From Pseudomonadota bacterium (GTDB lineage: Bacteria; Pseudomonadota; Gammaproteobacteria; Xanthomonadales; Rhodanobacteraceae), in assembly GCA_023430685.1 (NCBI GenBank), contig JAEYZH010000011.1, forward strand, positions 1-18,718: a stretch of 18,718 nt of DNA, in the 5' to 3' direction. Position numbers and translations under genes: made by a program. This document shows positions 1 to 6,484 of this stretch, piece after piece; position 1 is the first letter of the stretch, and the number at the start of each line of letters is the position of its first letter. Under the pieces are notes generated by a model that saw only the letters and a list, made by a program, of their open reading frames with translations, was not told the DNA's origin and made no database searches.

Positions 1-645
1 GGCGGCGGCCGGCGCGGCCTGCGCGCGTGCAGCGGCAGCCGCCGCGGCAGCTTCCTGCTGCTCCTTCTGTGCGAGCTCGCGTTCGGCCTGCCGGCGCTTG
101 GAATCGAGCTTGCTGCGCAGGATCGTCAACGTGTAGTTGCTCGGATCGGCCTTCGCAAGCAGGGTCATGATGCGGTCCGCTTCGTCGAAGTCGCCGCTGT
201 TGATCTGGTCCTCCGCGCTGCCGGTAGCGAACGGGAACAGTTCGCGCAGCGCGTCGGTCGCGCCGGTGTCGTCGGGCTGGCGCGCGAGGATCGCGAGGTA
301 ATACTCGAGTGCATTGCGACCCGGCGGCGCGACCATGCGGTTCTCGCTCATCGCGGTCCGCGCTTCGCGATAGAGGTCGTTGACGCTGAGGCTGTCGGCC
401 GCGGGTGCCGCCGTGGTGGCCGCCGCGTCGGGCGCCGTCGCATCGGCAGGTGCGGTCGCGGTCGTGCCGGCGCCTGGCGCGCTCGCCACCTGCGCCGGAC
501 GCATCAGGAACCACCATGCCGCAGCGCCGACCAGGGCGAGGCCCAGCACGATCGCGATCAGCGGGCCCTTTGCCAGGCCACGCTGGCGATCGCGCCTGGC
601 CACCCGGCCGACAGTGATCTCGCACTTGCCGATGGATTCCGGCAT
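1..645 (-). CDS. TonB-like anchored Ala-rich protein, C-terminus outside window
   Basis: An open frame runs from an ATG at 645 to the window edge (215 codons, no stop), preceded by a good ribosome site (GGAGGGTGGGG). The N-terminus is cytoplasmic and basic (residues 1-30). One membrane segment follows at about 31-48 (LIAIVLGLALVGAAAWWFLM), then an Ala/Thr/Pro linker (50-85) and a helical region with TPR-like spacing (88-180, containing NALEYYLAILARQPDD and ADRIMTLLAKADPSNYTL). A charged Gln/Glu/Ala coiled-coil-like stretch begins near 180. The topology and the phrase LAKADPSNYTLTILRSKLD resemble proteins annotated as energy transducer TonB in Xanthomonadaceae, whose TonB C-terminal domain would lie beyond the edge. 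That domain is not visible here, so the name is tentative. It is transcribed away from the yqjD-like operon. Confidence 0.6.
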   Translation of the reverse strand, partial: MPESIGKCEITVGRVARRDRQRGLAKGPLIAIVLGLALVGAAAWWFLMRPAQVASAPGAGTTATAPADATAPDAAATTAAPAADSLSVNDLYREARTAMSENRMVAPPGRNALEYYLAILARQPDDTGATDALRELFPFATGSAEDQINSGDFDEADRIMTLLAKADPSNYTLTILRSKLDSKRRQAERELAQKEQQEAAAAAAAARAQAAPAAA

Positions 646-1017
646 ATCCCCACCCTCCGCAAAGACATGGACATCCGCGGCGACGCCGCAGCCACAAGAG
701 TAACGTATCGGACTGGATGCACAATGCGCGCCATTGACCGGGCTACCCGCGCGCGGGCGTAGCCGACAACACGATCTCCCTTTCGAAGCGGCAATGGCCA
801 CGCTGTTTCCGGGAGGTAGCGCGGCGCAAGCGCCCCGGCCTTGACCCTGGCAGCCGCAATCCGCGGCATCGCGATTCACGTCGCCCCGGCCGCACCGCCG
901 CCCGCGTCGTCGCGAATGGCGGCCGGCGGTTCAGTTTGATCGCCCTATGCTGCGCTCCCTTGCCGTCGCGGATGACGTGACGCAGCAGGGGAACCCACCA
1001 GCGAAGGAGGATGCACC
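646..1017. other. 372-bp divergent intergenic region
   Basis: No coding frame with family-like sequence is seen. The stretch holds the weak minus promoter at 697-724 and, near its right end, CTATGCT (945-951) on the plus strand. That motif fits the stationary-phase sigma extended -10 pattern CTAYRCT and lies about 70 nt before the DUF883 start. DUF883 genes of E. coli (yqjD, elaB) are known to be stationary-phase genes, but whether this organism has RpoS cannot be seen here. The rest is GC-rich sequence with no other structure I can defend. Confidence 0.4.
697..724 (-). promoter_or_regulatory. possible sigma-70 promoter for the TonB-like gene
   Basis: On the minus strand TTGTGC (719-724) is followed after 16 nt by TACTCT (697-702), which would give a leader of about 45 nt before the ATG at 645. 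Both hexamers are partial matches only. Confidence 0.3.
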
Positions 1018-1314
1018 ATGGCCAGCCTACGTGAAGCGCGCGAGCAACTCGACGACGCGGGCGAAGAAGTCGTCGACGCGGTCGACGAAAGCATCGAAGC
1101 AGGCAAGGGCGAGTTCAACCGCCTGCGCGACAAGCTGCGTGACAACGGCGCGCGCCTCGAGGAAGACCTGCGCGACGCGGGTGCACGCCTCGGTGAAGGC
1201 GCACGCACGCTCGGCAGCGCGATCGGCGAGCAGGTACGCGAACACCCGCTGGCCGCTTTCGGCATCGCGTTCGTCGCAGGCGTGATCGTTTCCCGCGCAA
1301 TGCGCCGTCGCTGA
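1018..1314 (+). CDS. DUF883 (YqjD/ElaB-like) membrane-anchored protein
   Basis: This is a 98-residue protein with a strong ribosome site (GAAGGAGG) just upstream. Residues 1-70 are a highly charged amphipathic helix with a repeated Asp-Ala-Gly-Ala-Arg-Leu pattern. A single C-terminal membrane segment (about 77-95) starts after REHPLAAFG and ends in MRRR, the signature arrangement of DUF883. E. coli members YqjD and ElaB are tail-anchored inner-membrane proteins that bind ribosomes in stationary phase; that role is inferred here, not shown. It is the first gene of a four-gene run, followed after 2 bp by the YqjE-like gene, the same order as E. coli yqjD-yqjE-yqjK. Confidence 0.85.
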   Translation: MASLREAREQLDDAGEEVVDAVDESIEAGKGEFNRLRDKLRDNGARLEEDLRDAGARLGEGARTLGSAIGEQVREHPLAAFGIAFVAGVIVSRAMRRR

Positions 1315-1316
1315 CC

Positions 1317-1745
1317 ATGGACGCGCCATCCGAGGGTGGGCGGACCCCGGAGCAGCAGCCGCCTCGCGCGTCGGCGCCGGAGGCGCTGGCCGACGACGTC
1401 GCTTCCGCGCGCGACGCGGTTACCCAGGCCGTGCATGCGGTCGGCGCGGCGTTCAACCTTTTCCGCGCCGAGCTGCGCCTCGCGCGCAGCAGCGCGATGC
1501 TGCTGCTGTGGCTCGGGTTTGCCCTGGTGTTTTTCGGCGTCGGCGCGTGGCTTGCCGCGAGCGCGGCGATCGCGGCCGGCATCTTCGAGCTGACGGGCAG
1601 CGTGTTCCTCGGCATCGGCAGCGTCGCACTCGCGAACCTCGCCGGCGTCGGCATCGTCCTGTATGCGATGCGCAACTGCTGGCGCGATATCGGCCTTCCG
1701 CGCACGCGTCGCATGCTGCAGCGCGTGGGCCCCGCGCCGACATGA
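1317..1745 (+). CDS. YqjE-like phage-holin-superfamily membrane protein
   Basis: This 142-residue protein begins 2 bp after the DUF883 stop. An Ala/Pro-rich cytoplasmic start leads to a helix (28-60, ending FRAELRLARSSA) and two hydrophobic segments at about 61-85 and 94-120. This is the layout of the YqjE / holin 3-6 superfamily, whose members are typically 120-145 residues. The function is unknown in the family; it usually travels with a DUF883 protein. The stop codon overlaps the ATG of the next gene (ATGA), indicating translational coupling. No lysis genes are nearby, so the holin label describes fold similarity only. Confidence 0.75.
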   Translation: MDAPSEGGRTPEQQPPRASAPEALADDVASARDAVTQAVHAVGAAFNLFRAELRLARSSAMLLLWLGFALVFFGVGAWLAASAAIAAGIFELTGSVFLGIGSVALANLAGVGIVLYAMRNCWRDIGLPRTRRMLQRVGPAPT

Positions 1746-2053
1746 GCCGCCGCGAACGGCTTCGGGAGGCGAGGCTGGCCGAAGCGCGCGTGCTCTACCT
1801 GCGCGCGCGTAGCCAGGCGCGGATCGCGCGATTGCGCGCACGACTGCGTCGCCATCGCGGCGCATGGCTGCTCGGCAGCGGCTTCGGCGCGGGCATGGTG
1901 GTCGCGCGCGTGCCGGTCCGCGGGCTGTTGCGCGCCGGTGCGGGGGTGCTGCGCATCCTCGGCATGTTGCGGCTTCCGATCGGCGCACTGGTCGTCGCAA
2001 GCGGCCTGCTGCACGAAAGCAACGCGACGCCCACCGACGAGGGTGATGCATGA
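1742..2053 (+). CDS. YqjK-like small membrane-associated protein
   Basis: This 103-residue protein starts at the ATG at 1742, which overlaps the upstream TGA by 4 bp. Longer readings of the same frame would run antisense-like through the yqjE-like gene and are not credible. Residues 1-40 are extremely Arg-rich (RRERLREARLAEARVLYLRA), followed by weakly hydrophobic segments at about 41-57 and 73-90. The Arg-rich helix, size and gene order after a YqjE-like gene match YqjK of E. coli, whose function is unknown. Its own stop overlaps the next ATG by 4 bp. Identification rests on context more than on sequence. Confidence 0.65.
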   Translation: MSRRERLREARLAEARVLYLRARSQARIARLRARLRRHRGAWLLGSGFGAGMVVARVPVRGLLRAGAGVLRILGMLRLPIGALVVASGLLHESNATPTDEGDA

Positions 2054-3234
2054 ACACGGTTCCGCCCGCGACACCCGGCACGCCGGCGGAGGGCGGGATT
2101 GCAGCGTCGCCCGCGGCTTCGATCGACCCGGCTTCCGCAGCGGAAACCGCGGCGGCCGTCGCCGCCGTTCCACCCGCGGTGACGGAAAGCTCCGACCCGA
2201 TCGCGGGATGCAGGCGCCTGCTCGGCGTGATCGTCGCGTTCCTCGTCGTCTACACCTGCGTGCTCGCCGACGTCGTGCTGGTGCCGATCCTCGTCGCGAT
2301 CCTGATCGGACTCGTGTTCGCGCCCGCGGTGAGGTTGCTCGAGCGCTGGCGCATCCCGCGCGTGATCGGATCGCTGCTCGCGATCGCGTTCGTCGTGACC
2401 CTGCTCGGCACCGTGTTTGCGGCACTCGCACCCCCCGCGCGCGAGTGGGCCGCGCGCGCACCGCGCGCGATGGCCCACCTCGAATCTTCGTTGCGCGAAC
2501 TGCGCCAGCCCCTGCAGGCCGCGAGCAAGGCGACCGAGCAGCTCGGCAAGCTCGCGGGCATCGCGGACGGGGAGCCCAAGCAGGTCGTCGACACGTCGCC
2601 GAGCCTCTCGTCGCAGGCGATCGCGGCGGCGCCCGCGCTGATCGCGGAGATCGTCGTCACGATCTTCCTCGCGTTCCTGTTCCTGCTCCACGGCGACGGG
2701 TTGCTGCGCAAGTTCGTGACGCTCGCGCCACACCTGCGCGCCAAACGCGACCTCGTCGCGGCCACGCGCCAGGCGCAGCACGAGTTGTCGCTGTACATGA
2801 TCACAATCACGCTGATCAACGTCGGCCTCGGTATCGCGACCGCGATCGTGCTGTACCTGCTGGACGTGCCCGATCCGCTGCTATGGGGCGGTATCGCGGC
2901 GCTGCTCAACTACGCGCCGTTCATCGGCCCGCTCGTGACCGCCGTGCTGCTTGCATTCGCGGGCTTCGTCGAGTTCAGCTCGCCGTGGCAGGCACTTGCC
3001 GGACCCGGCGCATTCCTCGTGCTGCATGCGATCGAGGGCCAGGTCGTGACGCCGCACCTGGTCGGCCGCAGCCTCGCACTGGATCCCGTGATGGTGCTGC
3101 TCGCACTGGTCGTGCTCGGTTGGGCATGGGGCGCGACCGGGCTGCTGATCGCGGTGCCACTCCTGAGCTGCGCAAAGATCATCGCCGAGCGCATGCCCGA
3201 CGCACAGCCGCTCGCGATCCTGCTCTCGCGTTGA
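2050..3234 (+). CDS. AI-2E/PerM-family transporter
   Basis: This 394-residue polytopic protein is translationally coupled to the previous gene (ATGA overlap). An Ala/Pro/Thr-rich cytoplasmic start (1-55) leads to hydrophobic segments at about 57-95 and 110-130. A soluble loop of about 85 residues follows, then a cluster of membrane segments from 195 to 390. The pattern LLWGGIAALLNYAPFIGPL, the segment around GQVVTPHLVGRSLALDPV and the terminal LLIAVPLLSCAKI are characteristic of the AI-2E transporter (PerM/YdiK/TqsA) family. Characterised relatives export quorum signals or act as Na+/H+ antiporters, so the substrate here is open. The link to yqjDEK-like genes is unusual and may mean a stationary-phase or stress role. 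Confidence 0.85.
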   Translation: MNTVPPATPGTPAEGGIAASPAASIDPASAAETAAAVAAVPPAVTESSDPIAGCRRLLGVIVAFLVVYTCVLADVVLVPILVAILIGLVFAPAVRLLERWRIPRVIGSLLAIAFVVTLLGTVFAALAPPAREWAARAPRAMAHLESSLRELRQPLQAASKATEQLGKLAGIADGEPKQVVDTSPSLSSQAIAAAPALIAEIVVTIFLAFLFLLHGDGLLRKFVTLAPHLRAKRDLVAATRQAQHELSLYMITITLINVGLGIATAIVLYLLDVPDPLLWGGIAALLNYAPFIGPLVTAVLLAFAGFVEFSSPWQALAGPGAFLVLHAIEGQVVTPHLVGRSLALDPVMVLLALVVLGWAWGATGLLIAVPLLSCAKIIAERMPDAQPLAILLSR

Positions 3235-3327
3235 GCGCGGACGGCGCCGAGCCGAAAGCGTGCGGCTTGATGGTGCGGCGAGGCGGGGGCAATCGTGGGG
3301 GGGCGTCGCGGAACGGGAGGGGAAATC

Positions 3328-3360
3328 CTCTCCCTGCGCTGGGCGTATCCGCAGGGAGAG
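3328..3360. terminator. strong hairpin downstream of the AI-2E gene
   Basis: CTCTCCCTGCG (3328-3338) and CGCAGGGAGAG (3350-3360) form a perfect 11-bp stem with an 11-nt loop, 93 nt after the permease stop and between converging genes. There is no real T-run on either strand (TAATTCGGTTT follows on plus, GGATTT on minus), so it is a likely bidirectional transcription end or mRNA-stabilising hairpin rather than a textbook terminator. Confidence 0.5.
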
Positions 3361-3474
3361 TAATTCGGTTTCCGAATGATGCTTTTGCTTTCGTGCCGCG
3401 ATGTCGCGGTGGTGGTGCGGTGTCGCGTTCGCCGATCGGCCCGGCCACGAAGGAGCGGGCCGTCAGCTGGACCG

Positions 3475-3492
3475 GGCCACCTTGCGGTGGCC
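3475..3492. terminator. terminator-like hairpin after the metJ-H1 gene
   Basis: GGCCACC (3475-3481), loop TTGC and GGTGGCC (3486-3492) form a compact perfect stem starting 14 nt after the metJ-like stop codon. No T-tract follows in either direction. Its position directly after the stop suggests termination or 3'-end protection. Confidence 0.45.
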
Positions 3493-3506
3493 GGCCCGAG
3501 TCGTGA

Positions 3507-3959
3507 TTACTTGGCCTTCTTTGCGGCCTTCTTCACGGTGGCCTTCTTGGCCGCCTTCTTCACGGCCCTCTTCTTGGCCGCCGGCTTCTTCGCAGCGCCG
3601 GTCTTGCGGGCGGTTGCGGTCTTGGCCCGTGCGGTGGTCTTGCGGGCGGTGGTCTTCTTCGCCGACTTCTTGGCGGCGGCCTTCTTGGCGGGTTTCCGCT
3701 TTGCAGCTGCTTTCTTCATGGCCATATCGCGTCTTAGCTCCTCGTCAGTTGGCAGTGGTTGCCCAGTAAAAGCGTGAAGGAATGCTTCGCACAGCAAATC
3801 GCTGTTGGTGGCGTGGCGCAAGTTGCCGACCTGGCGGCGGGTCCGTTCGTCGGACAGAAGCTTCAGTACGTGGAACGGGACCGACACCGTGATCTTCTTC
3901 ACCGAGCCGGCCTTCGTACCGTGTTCGATGTAGGGATCGATGAAGCGTGTTGCCGTCAT
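3507..3959 (-). CDS. MetJ-like repressor fused to a histone H1-like Lys/Ala tail
   Basis: This 150-residue protein starts at 3959 after a close AAGGA site. Residues 1-78 align by eye with almost the whole DNA- and SAM-binding part of E. coli MetJ. The beta-strand VKKITVSVP (20-28) keeps the Lys and Thr that contact operator bases (K22, T24 here). DERTRRQVGNLRHATNS (37-53) and LLCEAFLHAFTGQPLP (55-70) match helices A and B, where S-adenosylmethionine docks. After LRRD the usual MetJ C-terminus is absent. It is replaced by a 72-residue tail (79-150) with 26 Lys, 5 Arg, 25 Ala and no Asp/Glu, full of KKAAAKK/KKAAKK units like bacterial H1 and AlgP proteins. A role as a SAM-dependent repressor with extra non-specific DNA binding is inferred. 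The frame is continuous with no sign of an assembly join. It lies downstream of gcvT-gcvH. Confidence 0.85.
   Translation of the reverse strand: MTATRFIDPYIEHGTKAGSVKKITVSVPFHVLKLLSDERTRRQVGNLRHATNSDLLCEAFLHAFTGQPLPTDEELRRDMAMKKAAAKRKPAKKAAAKKSAKKTTARKTTARAKTATARKTGAAKKPAAKKRAVKKAAKKATVKKAAKKAK
3738..3743 (-). promoter_or_regulatory. possible internal ribosome site before the H1-like tail
   Basis: On the minus strand GAGGAG sits 12 nt before an in-frame ATG at 3725 (residue 79, Met-Ala-Met-Lys-Lys) and 18 nt before a second ATG at 3719. The spacing is long, so internal initiation giving a free 70-72-residue basic protein is possible but unproven. The same bases encode the Glu-Glu of DEELRRD, so it may be coincidence. 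Confidence 0.3.
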
Positions 3960-3991
3960 GATTCCTTTGTCAATTCGTCACGCCGGCGCAG

Positions 3992-4020
3992 AAACTATTA
4001 CTGTCAAGCGCGCGTGTCAA
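3992..4020 (-). promoter_or_regulatory. sigma-70 promoter of the metJ-H1 gene
   Basis: A perfect -35 TTGACA (4015-4020, minus) is followed by a 17-nt spacer and TAGTTT (3992-3997). The start site would be near 3985, leaving a leader of about 25 nt. A second TTGACA lies inside the spacer. It is the best -35 in the window. Confidence 0.6.
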
Positions 4021-4104
4021 CAAATTTCTGAGGCTAAACAAGCAGTTCCCGCGCCCCTCCGAAACGCCTCCGCGAGCTTCCCGACGCCCCCGCCGACACC
4101 ATCC

Positions 4105-4144
4105 ATGCGTCGTTTCGTATGGACGTCCATACGTCTGGGCGTCT
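4105..4144. promoter_or_regulatory. five-unit met-box array (MetJ operator)
   Basis: Five contiguous 8-bp units are in phase with the met-box consensus AGACGTCT: ATGCGTCG at 4105 (5/8 matches), TTTCGTAT at 4113 (4/8), GGACGTCC at 4121 (6/8), ATACGTCT at 4129 (7/8) and GGGCGTCT at 4137 (6/8). All keep the central CGT. A perfect 18-bp palindrome (4116-4133) is centred on the third unit. MetJ dimers are known to bind tandem 8-bp boxes cooperatively, and two to five boxes are normal. The array lies 85 bp upstream of the -35 of the metJ-like gene, farther away than a simple steric operator. Confidence 0.75.
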
Positions 4145-4694
4145 GCTGCAATCCGGCGCCTGCAGAACGTGAAACATGCGTTATTTCCTGCAGCAGGATG
4201 CGATTCTCGCGATTGCGTGCTGCTTCGCGTGCGCGTGCGCGAGCCGAGAACGACGCAGCGTAGGGACAGCGCGCACGCGCTCCGCACGACCGCCAGGGCG
4301 ACGCGCGGCGCGCCTGTCCGGGGGATGAACGCGACCTTCGTCGCGGACGCGCCGGACGCGCTTCGCGCGCGTCGCACGCGATCCCGGCGGATCCCGCGCG
4401 GCACTTCGCCGGCTCCCGCGCAGCTCGCGCGAGGGTGTCGCTGGAACAGGCGAACACGGCAGGCGCGCGTCACCGGAAGCGTTCGCCGGTGTCGCGATCG
4501 ACACGCGAGCACGTGCGTTGCATGCGTCGGCGAACAGGCGTGGACGAACTTGCGATCGAATCGATGCAGCGCGCGCCGCGCTCGCGATGATCGCGGCGAG
4601 GCGGCATTTTTCGCAGGGGAAGTCGCAGGTGTCGCCGCCGACGAACGTCGCGGCGAGGGCAGCAGCCGTGCGCTCGGCACGGCTGCGCAGGCGC
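4145..4694. other. 550-bp region without a recognisable gene
   Basis: This stretch lies between the met-box array and the gcvH stop. Long frames exist on both strands, but they are Arg/Ala/Pro-rich readings typical of non-coding frames in high-GC DNA, and none has a credible ribosome site with a family-like product. An 8-bp inverted pair CTGCTGCA (4143-4150) / TGCAGCAG (4189-4196) brackets a relatively AT-rich patch (GAAACATGCGTTATTTCC). Nothing else can be assigned. Confidence 0.4.
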
Positions 4695-5093
4695 TCAGTG
4701 TTCGTCGTTCTCGATCAGTTCGGCGTACGCGTCGGGGTCCAGCAGTTCGTCCTGGTCCTCGGCGAGATTGTCCGGCTTGATCACGAACAGCCAGCCGTCG
4801 CCGTATGCATCCTCGTTGATCGTCTCCGGCTTGTCCGGCAGCGCCTCGTTGATCGCGACGATCTCGCCGGACACCGGCGCGTACACATCGGAGGCGGCCT
4901 TGACCGACTCGACCACCGCGCAGGCGTTGCCGGCCTTGACCGTGTCGCCGACGCTCGGCAACTCGACGTAGACCAGATCGCCGAGCAGGCCTTGCGCATG
5001 GTCGGAAATGCCGACGGTGACCGTGCCCTTGTCCTCGACGCGCGCCCACTCATGGGATTTCAGGAACTTCAGGTCGCCGGGAATTTCTTGCAT
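4695..5093 (-). CDS. gcvH: glycine cleavage system H protein
   Basis: This 132-residue protein is the lipoyl carrier of the glycine cleavage complex, which shuttles the aminomethyl group from the P-protein to GcvT and electrons to the L-protein. KSHEWARVEDKGTVTVGISDHAQ at the start and the lipoyl-domain hairpin ESVKAASDVYAPVSG are diagnostic. Lys65 in ESVKA is the lipoylated residue. DAYGDGWLFVIKP (about 95-107) is the conserved C-terminal block. Length is standard (about 130). It lies 67 bp downstream of gcvT on the same strand and is probably co-transcribed; gcvP is not in the window. The C-terminus is acidic (ELIENDEH). Confidence 0.97.
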   Translation of the reverse strand: MQEIPGDLKFLKSHEWARVEDKGTVTVGISDHAQGLLGDLVYVELPSVGDTVKAGNACAVVESVKAASDVYAPVSGEIVAINEALPDKPETINEDAYGDGWLFVIKPDNLAEDQDELLDPDAYAELIENDEH

Positions 5094-5160
5094 GGCACGT
5101 GTCCTCGGGGAGTTCGCTCGGGGATTCTAGCAACGCGGATCGCGCCGCGCGACGGGTGGT

Positions 5161-6258
5161 TCAGATCCCGTCGCCGGCCTTGCCGTCGCGCACGAACGGG
5201 TACTTCACGACGCGCACCGGCACGAGCTTGCCGCGGATGTCGACCTGCAGCGTTCCGCTCGCGCCCGCAGGCACGCGCGCGAACGCGATCGACTTGCCGA
5301 GCGTCGGGGAAAAGCTGCCCGAAAGGATCTCGCCGTCGCCCGTCGGCGTCGCGACGCGCTGCCCATGGCGCAGCACGCCCTTCTCGTCCATCACGAGGCC
5401 GACCATCACGTCATGGTCGGCGCGCGCCTTCCGCGCCTCGATCGCTTCGCGGCCGATGAAATCGCGGCCGTCGCCGAGCGCGACGGTCCAGCCGAGGTTG
5501 GCTTCCCACGGCGTCACCGATTCGTCCATGTCCTGGCCGTAGAGGTTCATGCCGGCCTCGAGCCGCAACGTGTCGCGCGCGCCGAGTCCCGCGGGCACCA
5601 CGCCTGCATCCGCGAGGCGCTTCCAGAGCGCGACCGCGTGCGCCTCGGGCACGACGATCTCGAAACCGTCTTCGCCGGTGTAGCCCGTGCGCGCGATGAA
5701 CAGCGGCGAATCCGGCCCGTCGACGTCGGCCGCGGCGAACTTGCCGAGCGCCCCCGCCTTCGCGCGCGCTTCGTCGCCGAGCAGGCCGAGCACCCTTTCG
5801 CGTGCGTTCGGTCCCTGCACCGCGATCATCGCGAGGTCGGTGCGCTCGGTGACTTCGACCGCGAACGGCTGCGCCTGCGCGCGGATCCATGCGAGGTCCT
5901 TGTCGCGTGTGGAGGCGTTGACGACGACGCGGAAGAAATCGTCGGCGAGGAAGTAGACGATGAGATCGTCGATGACGCCGCCCTGCTCGTCGAGCATGCA
6001 CGAGTACAGCGCCTTGCCGTGGACCTTGAGCTTGCCGATGTCGTTGGCCAGCAGGCGGCGCAGGAATTCGCGCGTGCGCGCGCCGCGCAGGTCCACGACG
6101 GTCATGTGCGAGACGTCGAACATGCCCGCGTCCCGGCGCACCGCGTGGTGCTCCTCGATCTGGGAGCCGTAGTTGATCGGCATGTCCCAGCCGCCGAAGT
6201 CGACCATCTTCGCGCCGAGAGCGCGGTGGGTTTCATTGAGGATGGTCTTCTGCGTCAT
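5161..6258 (-). CDS. gcvT: glycine cleavage system aminomethyltransferase (T protein)
   Basis: This 365-residue enzyme transfers the methylene from aminomethyl-lipoyl-H-protein to tetrahydrofolate, releasing ammonia and forming 5,10-methylene-THF. LGAKMVDFGGWDMPINYGS (14-32), the DVSHM motif (48-52) and GGVIDDLIVY (93-102), which carries the family's catalytic Asp, are all present. GYTGEDGFEI and GLGARDTLRLEAGMNLYGQD follow in the folate-binding core, and the C-terminal barrel ends with a typical VKYPFVRDGK. Length matches bacterial GcvT. It is followed by gcvH. No glycine riboswitch is apparent in the 226-bp upstream gap. Confidence 0.97.
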   Translation of the reverse strand: MTQKTILNETHRALGAKMVDFGGWDMPINYGSQIEEHHAVRRDAGMFDVSHMTVVDLRGARTREFLRRLLANDIGKLKVHGKALYSCMLDEQGGVIDDLIVYFLADDFFRVVVNASTRDKDLAWIRAQAQPFAVEVTERTDLAMIAVQGPNARERVLGLLGDEARAKAGALGKFAAADVDGPDSPLFIARTGYTGEDGFEIVVPEAHAVALWKRLADAGVVPAGLGARDTLRLEAGMNLYGQDMDESVTPWEANLGWTVALGDGRDFIGREAIEARKARADHDVMVGLVMDEKGVLRHGQRVATPTGDGEILSGSFSPTLGKSIAFARVPAGASGTLQVDIRGKLVPVRVVKYPFVRDGKAGDGI

Positions 6259-6290
6259 GGCGGGATCTTTCGAGGGTCTGGAGGGCGGAC

Positions 6291-6296
6291 ATTATC
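6291..6296 (-). promoter_or_regulatory. possible -10 element of gcvT-gcvH
   Basis: GATAAT on the minus strand lies 32 nt upstream of the gcvT ATG, leaving a leader of about 25 nt. No TTGACA-like -35 is at the right distance, as is common in high-GC relatives. Confidence 0.4.
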
Positions 6297-6484
6297 GCCC
6301 GAGAATGCCGGGCCATCTCCCGCGCGCCGTGCAGGCGGGTCCGACGGCGGGAAGGGGCATCAGCCCCGATGCATCGCGCGAAGAACCCGGGACCGAAATC
6401 CCTCCCGCGACACGCCGCGATACGCGCGCGAGGCGGCCTTGCGTGCGGGTGCGCGCGCCGCCGCGAACGACGCGCGACTTACGC

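Noticed and set aside
1317..1745. Prophage holin
   Set aside because: The holin-like fold is shared by YqjE proteins; gene order matches yqjD-yqjE-yqjK and no phage genes are present.
3507..3959. Frameshift or assembly join creating the MetJ-H1 fusion
   Set aside because: The frame is continuous, the junction has no homopolymer error signature, the missing MetJ C-terminus is not found in another frame nearby, and the tail has no other good start upstream. It cannot be fully excluded without relatives.
4143..4196. CTGCTGCA/TGCAGCAG inverted pair as an operator
   Set aside because: Arms are only 8 bp with a 38-nt separation, which is plausible by chance, and no gene start is nearby.
4169..4780. 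203-codon plus-strand frame in the gap after gcvH
   Set aside because: It runs into gcvH antisense, is Arg/Ala-rich and has no ribosome site or recognisable motif.
6259..6484. Glycine riboswitch upstream of gcvT
   Set aside because: No tandem aptamer-like conserved blocks are recognisable, and the predicted leader is only about 25 nt.
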